Shown here: piece by piece, positions 1 to 5,456 of the stretch
How positions within the stretch are numbered: position 1 is the first letter of the stretch
Layout of the letters: the number at the start of each line of letters is the position of its first letter
From: a virus
DNA length: 24,279 nt
Strand: one strand, 5' to 3'
IMG/VR virus record: IMGVR_UViG_3300043438_002448
Location: 1-24,279 of that record
Notes under the pieces: generated by a model
The model's database searches: none
The model's input: the letters and a program-made list of their open reading frames with translations, nothing else
What the model was told of the DNA's origin: nothing
Made by a program: the position numbers and the translations under genes

Positions 1-543
1 ATCAATAGTAAAGTTATTCAAACGAGAATCTTGAGCTCCAAATGAACTTCCGTTTCCGTTTGCGTTATACTTTGTAATACCATCAATTGTTCTTGCACCC
101 GCAATTGGGATGTTTTGTAAATCTCTACGAGTAAATTGTTGAGATGCACCTGTTCTGTCTTTAGAGAATAGATTGTTTCTTGTTCCAGTTACAACCACAT
201 CTTTAAGAGAGGATTTCTCATCAATTAAAATAAAGTCTACATTTGATGTTACACCTAATTGAGTGTTTACATCTTTCTCTTCACCTTTCTTAAATCCTAC
301 AAATGAAGCATGGATTGTGTATGGGCCACCTACTCTTACGGCAGGTAATACATAAACACCATTTTTGTTTGTTACGGTTTTGTACTGAGTACCCGTTGGC
401 GTGTGAGTAGCGTGAATTGATGCACCTACTAACACTTCTTGTTTTTCGTTCTTAACAACACCTGAAACAGTTGATGTGGTAACTTGACCAAATCCTACTA
501 ATGCAAATGCCGAAAGAGCTAACGATAGAATCGTTTTTTTCAT
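1..543 (-). CDS. TonB-dependent outer-membrane receptor, Oar-like (partial, N terminus only)
   Basis: The frame opens with an ATG at 543 and runs off the left edge, leaving 181 visible codons. Residues 1-20 form a classical signal peptide (MKKTILSLALSAFALVGFGQ) with likely cleavage just before the Gln, as is common in Bacteroidota. Residues about 24-100 look like a carboxypeptidase-regulatory-like beta-sandwich (start SGVV, then GASIHA, TNKNGVYVLPAVRVGG, ending DVVVTG). After that the start of a TonB plug follows (QQFTRRDLQNIPIAGART, then SSFGAQDSRLNNFTID). This order is that of Bacteroidota TonB receptors of the Oar type, which sit in the outer membrane and import ligands using TonB. The gene lies 18 nt beyond a strong terminator and has an A-rich leader (AACAAAAACAAAC) with no Shine-Dalgarno. 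A receptor in a phage genome is unexpected. The beta-barrel lies outside the window, so whether the gene is intact cannot be judged. Confidence 0.85.
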   Translation of the reverse strand, partial: MKKTILSLALSAFALVGFGQVTTSTVSGVVKNEKQEVLVGASIHATHTPTGTQYKTVTNKNGVYVLPAVRVGGPYTIHASFVGFKKGEEKDVNTQLGVTSNVDFILIDEKSSLKDVVVTGTRNNLFSKDRTGASQQFTRRDLQNIPIAGARTIDGITKYNANGNGSSFGAQDSRLNNFTID

Positions 544-560
544 GTTTGTTTGTTTTTGTT

Positions 561-593
561 AAAAAATAAAAGGGTGGAGATTATCCACCCTTT
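561..593 (-). terminator. Rho-independent terminator after the H1-like gene
   Basis: A perfect 10-bp inverted repeat pairs 569-578 (AAAGGGTGGA) with 584-593 (TCCACCCTTT) around a 5-nt loop. Read on the minus strand the stem is followed at once by TATTTTTT (568-561). It begins 5 nt after the stop codon of the H1-like gene and ends 17 nt before the ATG of the receptor gene. It is the only clear intrinsic terminator I found. It should end the transcript from the promoter at 805-836 and so set the receptor gene apart from its neighbours, unless there is read-through. Confidence 0.85.
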
Positions 594-598
594 AGGGT

Positions 599-781
599 TT
601 ATTGACTGCTTTTAGTTTCTTCTACTGATGCCTGACGATAATCTGTGACTACTTTTTTTAAGTCACCAATTAAGGTTCTTGCGTTTTTTTGCGATACTTT
701 TGTTGTCTTGTTGTGTTCTTCTTCGAACTTACTAAACAATTCTTTCATTGTTTGAAATAGTTCTTCTTTTTTACTAGCCAT
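599..781 (-). CDS. Histone H1-like (Hc1-type) small basic DNA-binding protein
   Basis: A 60-residue, lysine-rich, helical protein. The centre (residues about 28-50, KVSQKNARTLIGDLKKVVTD then YR) resembles the pattern of Bacteroidota and chlamydial H1-like proteins, in which a KxGTRxRKxLxELKKL segment is followed by acidic and basic helix. Family members bind DNA without sequence specificity and compact the nucleoid. Here it could package phage DNA or condense host DNA. It is a single-gene unit: it has its own promoter (805-836) and is followed by the terminator at 561-593. The start at 781 is the only reasonable Met, and the leader is A-rich (AACAACAAAAAACAGCAATT). The match is short, so a generic small basic phage protein remains possible. 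Confidence 0.6.
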   Translation of the reverse strand: MASKKEELFQTMKELFSKFEEEHNKTTKVSQKNARTLIGDLKKVVTDYRQASVEETKSSQ

Positions 782-804
782 AATTGCTGTTTTTTGTTGT
801 TAAA

Positions 805-836
805 TAAATATACGAAAGATTTTTGATATTACCAAA
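805..836 (-). promoter_or_regulatory. Promoter P1 (Bacteroidota-type) for the H1-like gene
   Basis: On the minus strand TTTG (836-833) is followed after exactly 20 nt by TATATTTA (812-805), close to the Bacteroidota -33 TTTG / -7 TAnnTTTG consensus. The -33 box is extended as TTTGGTAAT, and the bases before the -7 box read CTTTCG. The same extended layout with the same 20-nt spacing recurs at 2821-2852 and 22135-22166. The -7 box ends 23 nt before the ATG of the H1-like gene. Confidence 0.7.
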
Positions 837-1037
837 TTATCTTCCTCTTTTTTGACGGATTGCCAATTCTTTTAGGTAGTGTGGTTTCCAATGATATTCA
901 ACCGAAATGGGCCCATTCCTGAATTTCTTTAAATCATACTTCCAGATAGATGTAGAATCCTCATCTTCAAATATGTATTCGAATTTTGTGGGTTTTTCCG
1001 TTTTACTTAAGTTTTCTTTAGAAGTCTTTATACTCAT
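837..1037 (-). CDS. Hypothetical protein, 66 aa
   Basis: I do not recognise this protein. It is 66 residues, has a charged N terminus (MSIKTSKENLSKTEKPTKFE), an acidic stretch (FEDEDST) and a basic C terminus (RQKRGR), and shows no membrane segment or cysteine motif. It is the last gene of the Fe-S operon: its ATG (1037-1035) overlaps the TGA of the preceding SGNH gene as ATGA, which supports the start and coupled translation. Its stop codon lies directly against the -33 box of promoter P1. Confidence 0.65.
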   Translation of the reverse strand: MSIKTSKENLSKTEKPTKFEYIFEDEDSTSIWKYDLKKFRNGPISVEYHWKPHYLKELAIRQKRGR

Positions 1038-1750
1038 GTGTTGAAAAATTGAGGAAAGTTAACAATAACATAATCTGCAAATGCTTTATGCATTTTTGGT
1101 GAAAAATGTGCATCACCCCTTTGGCCTTCTACACCATTTGTTTCTTCATATAAATCATTAAAAGTATGCCAGTAACCAATAATTTGAGTTATTTGTTGTT
1201 TATTTAATACTAATTCGGATTCTATTTGATTATCCCAACTCCATACAAATATTTCAAATGGTAAATATGATTTAAGTGATTCTATGATTTCTAAATAATT
1301 ATTTTTTGATGCATTTGAGTCATTTATAATTGAACTGATTTCTATTTTTTCAATCAAACTATATTTATCTATATCAGTAAGTGGTGGTTCTAATTCACAT
1401 GAGGGGTGATTATTTATATATGATGATTGTCCCATAAAATAATCAACATTACATTCCATTTCATTTTCTCTGTTTGTAAGTTCTGCATCCAATTTCGGTG
1501 TCTGAAGTGGTAATCTAACTCTACCAAGACTTGGTACTATTAATATAACAAAATCATCTTTTGATATATTTTTTAAATTTCTTAAAAAGATATCTAATAT
1601 TGTTTGAAAATCTCTACTTGCTCTCGATGATACTTGATATTCTTTTCCTTTAAATTTATTAGAAACGATTTGAGGCCAATGTATTTCTCCTTTGGTAGTA
1701 TCCCCACAACTTGCAAAACTATCACCAATAATCCAAAGTTTTCTATTCAT
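1034..1750 (-). CDS. SGNH-hydrolase-like protein (first of three)
   Basis: This 238-residue protein starts with a strand followed by the block-I nucleophile motif GDSFAS (residues about 9-14). A hydrophobic strand is then followed by PSLGR (FVILIVPSLGR, where block III is expected). Near the C terminus is GDAHFSPKMHKAFADYV, the Asp/His block V, so the Ser-Asp-His triad could be present. The block II Gly is less clear (SRASRD). SGNH enzymes are esterases or acetyl transferases that often act on O-acetylated glycans; the substrate here is unknown. The start ATG overlaps the TAA of iscA as TAATG, so the gene is translationally coupled to the Fe-S operon although its role there is not obvious. 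Two further SGNH-like genes lie at 5827-6465 and 22181-23038 and have clearly different sequences. Confidence 0.7.
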   Translation of the reverse strand: MNRKLWIIGDSFASCGDTTKGEIHWPQIVSNKFKGKEYQVSSRASRDFQTILDIFLRNLKNISKDDFVILIVPSLGRVRLPLQTPKLDAELTNRENEMECNVDYFMGQSSYINNHPSCELEPPLTDIDKYSLIEKIEISSIINDSNASKNNYLEIIESLKSYLPFEIFVWSWDNQIESELVLNKQQITQIIGYWHTFNDLYEETNGVEGQRGDAHFSPKMHKAFADYVIVNFPQFFNT

Positions 1751-2073
1751 TATAAAGCAAATGACTCACCACATCCACAAGTTCTACTTGCATTAGGGTT
1801 TATGAATTGGAAACCCTTACCATTAAGTCCGTCTGAAAAATCCAATTCGGTTCCAAAAAGATATAGTAATGATTTGTTGTCTATTAAAATTTTTACTCCA
1901 TTGTTTTCTGCAAGAGTATCTGCTGGTTGTTTTTCGGTATCAAATGAAAGGTCATATGATAATCCACTACATCCGCCTCCTTTAACTGCCACTCTAACAA
2001 AGGGAGTTTTGAATCCACTTTCTTCAATAAGTGAATTTAGTTTTTTTGCTGCACCTTCTGATACTGTTACCAT
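1750..2073 (-). CDS. iscA: A-type Fe-S cluster carrier/scaffold, IscA/ErpA family
   Basis: A full-length A-type protein of 107 residues. All three ligand cysteines are present: C35 in GGGCSG and C99/C101 in TCGCGESF, the family signature. The body (VRVAVKGGGCSGLSYDLSF and the C-terminal FQFINPNASRTCGCG) is unambiguous for the HesB/IscA family. Members bind Fe or Fe-S clusters and hand them to apo-proteins in the cytoplasm. The ATG overlaps the TAA of the ferredoxin gene as TAATG, and its own TAA overlaps the ATG of the next gene in the same way, so translation is likely coupled. It is the third gene of an iscU - ferredoxin - iscA operon driven by promoter P2. IscA, ErpA and SufA cannot be told apart by eye, so the symbol marks the family only. 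Confidence 0.93.
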   Translation of the reverse strand: MVTVSEGAAKKLNSLIEESGFKTPFVRVAVKGGGCSGLSYDLSFDTEKQPADTLAENNGVKILIDNKSLLYLFGTELDFSDGLNGKGFQFINPNASRTCGCGESFAL

Positions 2074-2381
2074 TATGCGTATTTTAGTCCGAAAAATTCA
2101 TAGTTTTTATGTACTGACACTTCATCACCTGCTTTAATTGCAATGTCCTCATCTTCGTAAATTGCAGAAACAGGACATTCTGGAACACATGCTCCACAAT
2201 TTATGCAAGTGTCTGGATTAATATACATTTGCCCACCTGGGAATGCTGCTCTACCATCTCTTTCAATTTCACCACCTGAACCTTCCATATCGATGGGTCC
2301 GTGGATACAATCTACCGGACACGCACTTGCACATGCGGTATCCATACAATCAATACAACTATTTCCAATTATAAAACTCAT
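2073..2381 (-). CDS. Dicluster ferredoxin, FdxA-like
   Basis: A 102-residue protein with two cysteine sets. The first is C9-x2-C12-x4-C17-x3-C21-P-x2-C25 (CIDCMDTACASACPVDC), and the second is CINCGACVPECP about 35 residues later. The N terminus (MSFIIGNSC) and the C-x2-C-x4-C-x3-CPxxC arrangement are those of FdxA-type ferredoxins. In many 7Fe members the second cysteine of the first set is lost, whereas here it is kept, so two [4Fe-4S] clusters are possible. An insertion rich in Gly and acidic residues (MEGSGGEIERDGRAAFPGGQ) lies between the sets. The likely role is a low-potential electron donor for Fe-S assembly, since iscU lies 12 nt upstream and iscA overlaps downstream. In classical isc operons the ferredoxin is [2Fe-2S], so this is a different solution. 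Confidence 0.92.
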   Translation of the reverse strand: MSFIIGNSCIDCMDTACASACPVDCIHGPIDMEGSGGEIERDGRAAFPGGQMYINPDTCINCGACVPECPVSAIYEDEDIAIKAGDEVSVHKNYEFFGLKYA

Positions 2382-2393
2382 TATTTATATTTT

Positions 2394-2804
2394 TTATATA
2401 TGTGACTCTTCAAAGATTATTGCCTCTAATCCGTTTTTTACTCTATAATCATTAATTGCAGATTTGATAGCATCTTCTGCTAAAACCGAACAGTGAATTT
2501 TAACTGGTGGAAGATTTAACTCCTCAACCAAATCCATATTATCAATTGTTAATGCAGTCTCAATTGTTTTACCTTTCAACCATTCAGTTGCTACCGAAGA
2601 TGATGCGATTGCCGAACCACATCCAAAGGTTTTAAATTTAGCATCAACAATAATATTATCAATTACTTCTATTTGTAGTCTCATTACATCACCACATTCT
2701 GGTGCACCTACTAAACCCGTTCCTACATTTTGTTTAGATTTATCCAAAGTTCCTACATTTTTAGGGTTTTGGTAATGGTCTAAAACTTTATCTGAATATG
2801 CCAT
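2394..2804 (-). CDS. iscU: Fe-S cluster scaffold protein IscU
   Basis: At 136 residues this is a complete IscU. It opens with MAYSDKVLDHYQNPKNVG. The three cluster ligands are C37 (GAPECGDVM), C62 (FGCGSAIASSS) and C105 (VKIHCSVLAEDAI), and the Asp needed for cluster turnover is present (D39). The motif LPPVK (98-102) that the chaperone HscA recognises is intact. IscU receives sulfur from a cysteine desulfurase and builds [2Fe-2S]/[4Fe-4S] clusters. No desulfurase (IscS) or HscA/HscB gene is in this window, so host partners would be needed unless they lie elsewhere in the phage. It is the first gene after promoter P2, with a leader of about 16 nt after the -7 box and no Shine-Dalgarno. Intact motifs suggest a functional gene. 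Confidence 0.95.
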   Translation of the reverse strand: MAYSDKVLDHYQNPKNVGTLDKSKQNVGTGLVGAPECGDVMRLQIEVIDNIIVDAKFKTFGCGSAIASSSVATEWLKGKTIETALTIDNMDLVEELNLPPVKIHCSVLAEDAIKSAINDYRVKNGLEAIIFEESHI

Positions 2805-2820
2805 ATTATCTGTTTATGTA

Positions 2821-2852
2821 TAAATATACGACAAATATTTTAAATTACCAAC
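2821..2852 (-). promoter_or_regulatory. Promoter P2 for the iscU-ferredoxin-iscA operon
   Basis: On the minus strand GTTGGTAATTTA begins at 2852 and is followed by TATATTTA (2828-2821). The distance between the four-base -33 box and the -7 box is 20 nt, as in P1 and P3. The bases before the -7 box read TTTGTCG. The GGTAA extension doubles as the last codons of the upstream gene (TGG TAA). The -7 box ends 16 nt before the iscU ATG. Confidence 0.7.
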
Positions 2853-3252
2853 TAATTTCCCAGTCTTTAAATTCAGACGCTAAGCAATCAATTTTATAAT
2901 CCTTCCTACCACCTACAACTTCTTGTATTTTATTCTTTGCAGTATTTCTAATACCATTCAATCCATGTGTCAATACTAATGCAGATGGGCCTGATTTTCC
3001 TGCTCTTACATTTGATTCATTATGCCAAATATGTAAGTTCATTTGTGAAAGAACTACAATCGCTCTAATGGTTTCTGCCGTAACAGGTTCAGTTCCACTT
3101 TCAATACAAATTTGAATGTCATTTACGATGTCTGCAATTTCTTGTGCATATTCCTCTTTGTGTTCCGTAATGAATACTTCTTTTAATTGTGAAATACTTA
3201 ATCTGTCAATTAACTCCGCTAATGTAGGGAGATACTTTCTTTCCTTATTCAT
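2845..3252 (-). CDS. Conserved hypothetical phage protein, 135 aa
   Basis: This protein has 135 residues, is predominantly helical and has no membrane segment. The N terminus (KYLPTLAELIDRLSISQLKE) resembles an opening I associate with uncharacterised proteins of tailed phages, but I cannot name a family or function. The middle contains MNLHIWHNESNVRAGKSG, and the C terminus ends in DWEISW. The start overlaps the end of the HTH/HNH-like gene by 8 nt, so the two are probably co-translated. It is the last gene before promoter P2, whose -33 box overlaps its stop codon. Confidence 0.7.
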   Translation of the reverse strand: MNKERKYLPTLAELIDRLSISQLKEVFITEHKEEYAQEIADIVNDIQICIESGTEPVTAETIRAIVVLSQMNLHIWHNESNVRAGKSGPSALVLTHGLNGIRNTAKNKIQEVVGGRKDYKIDCLASEFKDWEISW

Positions 3253-3853
3253 TTGTTTCTATGTTTTGATTGTTTAATAATATTTCCTCAGCTTCTGTGA
3301 TTTGTCCACCATTTTCTGCATACCAATTTTTTACATTTCTATCACCAACCAATAAAAAGAAACAATTATAACACAAAGGTCTAATATTATCTAATTTACG
3401 ATTGTTCAAATTTCCATCTAAAAAATCTATAAGTAATGGCATCTTACCATCCGTAATTCTTTCTTCACTAAATCCACAACTACTGCATACTTTAGGAACA
3501 TATCCACTTAAAAATAATTTGTTTTTGAATTTATGTAATGGGTAATGTAAATGTTTACCATCTATAATATCATCAATATTATACTTTTTGTTTTTGATTG
3601 CCTTTGCTTTTTCAATACCAATACCATATGGGTTTTTAAGGTTTTCAAAAATACCATAAAGTTGTGCATATTTTTTATAAGTATTATACGAAACACCCAG
3701 ACTTCTTGCAGCTTCGAATGCCGAACGTGATTTTTCTTGTGCAGCTTTAATTTCTGATTCTAATAGAGGTCTTGCACCAATTCCTCTCTTACCTCTAGGT
3801 CTTTGTTCTAAATTTGGGAAAAATCCATCTTGTTGAATTTGTTCATTTTCCAT
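3245..3853 (-). CDS. HTH plus degenerate HNH/zinc-finger DNA-binding protein
   Basis: A 202-residue protein with two recognisable parts. Residues about 45-65 (FEAARSLGVSYNTYKKYAQL) form a helix-turn-helix. Residues 123-164 form a treble-clef zinc site, C123-x2-C126 and C161-x2-C164, around the segment LIDFLDGNLNNRKLDNIRPL (141-160). That segment matches the HNH homing-nuclease pattern HHxDGNxxNNxxxNLRxLCxNCH, but the first His pair is replaced by Asp-Phe and the final His by Phe. The catalytic histidines are therefore missing while the zinc ligands and fold signature remain. The likely role is sequence-specific DNA binding, perhaps a regulator, rather than cutting. Both the HTH and the zinc site read clearly; the function is inference. 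Confidence 0.7.
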   Translation of the reverse strand: MENEQIQQDGFFPNLEQRPRGKRGIGARPLLESEIKAAQEKSRSAFEAARSLGVSYNTYKKYAQLYGIFENLKNPYGIGIEKAKAIKNKKYNIDDIIDGKHLHYPLHKFKNKLFLSGYVPKVCSSCGFSEERITDGKMPLLIDFLDGNLNNRKLDNIRPLCYNCFFLLVGDRNVKNWYAENGGQITEAEEILLNNQNIETNE

Positions 3854-3886
3854 ACTAATAACTATTTAATTATAACTATAAGTATA

Positions 3887-4333
3887 TCAAATAATTATTT
3901 TTAATAACTTCTTAAAAGTTTCGTCTGATGTGTCTGATGTATCTAAATCTATAAAATATTCGGTAGGTGGTTCATAGTCTAATGCAAACTTATCTTCTCT
4001 ACCTCTAATCTTCTTAGTGTGACAATATACCTCTTGTACCTTGCATTGAGACTTAAATTCGTCTCTTAAATGTTTATACGGACTAACTAAACTAATTACA
4101 ACATCGTTTCCAGAATCGTCTAAAAACCTTGCAATATCGAATGCCTTTTGGATATTCTTTTCTCTACCTTCTTTTGAATAATCTTTGTTTGGAAATAATT
4201 CTCTTAATTGGTCTCCGTCAATATGAAATACGGATTTTCTCCAATTTGCTTTATCGGTTTGTAACCATATTTGTAACTTCTTAGCCAAAGTAGTTTTACC
4301 ACTTCCCGGCTGACCTGTGAAAAGGTATATCAT
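3887..4333 (-). CDS. P-loop kinase, adenylylsulfate-kinase (CysC)-like
   Basis: This 148-residue protein opens with a Walker A motif, GQPGSGKTT (7-15), at the very N terminus. Next comes HIDGDQLRELF (D39), matching the DGDN(V/L)R motif of APS kinases, then YSKEGREKNIQKAFDIARFL, matching their DRxENIRRxxEVAxLF helix. LVSPYKHLRDEF (S84-P85-Y86) follows, and YEPPTEYFIDLDT near the C terminus resembles YExPxxPExxLDT. This order is characteristic of CysC. It is shorter than typical CysC (about 200 residues), so the substrate may differ. CysC makes PAPS, the sulfate donor, but I see no sulfotransferase here. A HAD phosphatase gene lies immediately upstream (gap 3 nt), which also permits a role as the kinase half of a split polynucleotide kinase/phosphatase. 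Confidence 0.8.
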   Translation of the reverse strand: MIYLFTGQPGSGKTTLAKKLQIWLQTDKANWRKSVFHIDGDQLRELFPNKDYSKEGREKNIQKAFDIARFLDDSGNDVVISLVSPYKHLRDEFKSQCKVQEVYCHTKKIRGREDKFALDYEPPTEYFIDLDTSDTSDETFKKLLKIII

Positions 4334-4336
4334 AAC

Positions 4337-5146
4337 TTATTTCTTTTTAACTAAATTAGATGCTGCTTTATATACTTTTGATTGTTTATCATATCCTAAT
4401 GCAGATTTAACTTTAATGTTTCGACCTGTATCTGGATTTTTAATTGTTTTTGGTAACAAAGATTTTAAACTCATATCGATTGGTTTTTCATCTTTTTTCA
4501 TAGTAGAACTTTTAGGTGGTTTAGGTGTATCATGTTTTACATGTTGAACACTCATTTTTATATTTGGATATTTCTCTTTTAACTTTTTTACTGCATTTAC
4601 GTTTTTATGTGAATCGTCAATAAAAAATACATCGTCAAATCCTTTCTTAATTTTTTCTTCTATCCAATCTGCCTTATCTTGTGGGTCAGAACTACCCAAA
4701 GCTGCAACATATATTCCCTCTAAACCAATATCTTTTAAATAATCTCTAACTGGTTGGTATGCACTTCTAGCGGTTAATATTGCAACCGTTCGTTCTCCTG
4801 CCGCATTTACTATTCTTTTAAGTAATTTTGTAACTCCTTTTATTTCCTGTGGGTCTGTTACTTTTTGGAAATCACTAAAATCGAAATCATCACCTTCTTT
4901 TGGTTCATATACTGCATATTCACCTGGATTTAATTTAGATTTCTTTCCGTCTTTATGTGTAATGTATATGAATGATTTTGTTTGAACCAATGTGTCATCA
5001 AAATCAAATACTCTTAATTTTTTGCCAGATGGCATTTCAGCTTCCGTAATAGAATTAAAAGCAAATGCATTTAAGTTCGAATATACTTTTCCAAACTCAA
5101 CCTTCAATCCATTCCACATTCCTTCTATGAATCCATTTTTAGTCAT
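4337..5146 (-). CDS. HAD-superfamily phosphatase with C-terminal NPxTGR motif
   Basis: This protein has 269 residues. The HAD core starts after about 40 residues: motif I is VFDFDDTLVQT (nucleophile D48, D50), motif II ILTAR (T125), and the motif III/IV region runs to DVFFIDDSHKNV (D177, D178). The core is thus complete and likely active. Similar HAD proteins occur in T4-like phages and are often compared with the 3'-phosphatase of polynucleotide kinase. The C-terminal tail (about 220-269) is basic and contains KNPDTGRNIKVKSALGYD, reminiscent of the NPxTGRxI motif of the two-cysteine adaptor domain of large DNA viruses, but without the cysteines. The gene starts with an 8-nt overlap with the coiled-coil gene before it, and the CysC-like kinase follows after 3 nt. 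Confidence 0.8.
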   Translation of the reverse strand: MTKNGFIEGMWNGLKVEFGKVYSNLNAFAFNSITEAEMPSGKKLRVFDFDDTLVQTKSFIYITHKDGKKSKLNPGEYAVYEPKEGDDFDFSDFQKVTDPQEIKGVTKLLKRIVNAAGERTVAILTARSAYQPVRDYLKDIGLEGIYVAALGSSDPQDKADWIEEKIKKGFDDVFFIDDSHKNVNAVKKLKEKYPNIKMSVQHVKHDTPKPPKSSTMKKDEKPIDMSLKSLLPKTIKNPDTGRNIKVKSALGYDKQSKVYKAASNLVKKK

Positions 5147-5456
5147 TCAATAAAGTTTTCTTTCTTTTTGGGATTGACTTTTCTAACTTATCGTTTTCTT
5201 TTGTAAGGTATTCAACTTTAACACTCAATGCTGCAACTTCTTTTGTAAGAGACAAAACCATATTACGAAGTTCATCTTTCTCTCTTGATGCTGATTCTAA
5301 TAACCCTTCTAATTTAGATATACGGTCTTTACAATCGTGTCTGATAAACTCATCATCTCTTTCTTTATTTAGTGCTCTCTTTTCGTAGTATCTCCAAGCT
5401 CCTGTTCCACCTAATACGGTTATTGCCGTAATTATTACTGAATACATATTTTCCAT
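5139..5456 (-). CDS. Membrane-anchored coiled-coil protein, 105 aa
   Basis: Residues 5-22 form one hydrophobic segment (YSVIITAITVLGGTGAWRYY), followed by a long heptad-like charged helix from about 38 to 95 (ISKLEGLLESASREKDELRN and onwards) and a basic end (IPKRKKTLLND). This is a single-span membrane protein with a coiled coil, most likely with the N terminus outside and the coil in the cytoplasm by the positive-inside rule. Small proteins of this build include phage spanin-like and holin-associated proteins, but no enzyme or lysis signature is present, so I leave the role open. The start shares a TAATG with the stop of the preceding gene. Confidence 0.7.
   Translation of the reverse strand: MENMYSVIITAITVLGGTGAWRYYEKRALNKERDDEFIRHDCKDRISKLEGLLESASREKDELRNMVLSLTKEVAALSVKVEYLTKENDKLEKSIPKRKKTLLND

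Noticed and set aside
1634-2137. Plus-strand open frame of 167 codons
   Set aside because: It runs antisense across the SGNH, iscA and ferredoxin genes, which are unmistakable; its product shows no domain. Other plus-strand frames in the window are likewise antisense shadows.
3854-3900. Possible promoter before the HTH/HNH-like gene (TTTG at 3891-3888)
   Set aside because: At the 20-nt spacing used by P1-P3 the -7 position reads AAATAGTT, which does not match, and GGTAA is absent. A promoter may exist here but the sequence does not support it.
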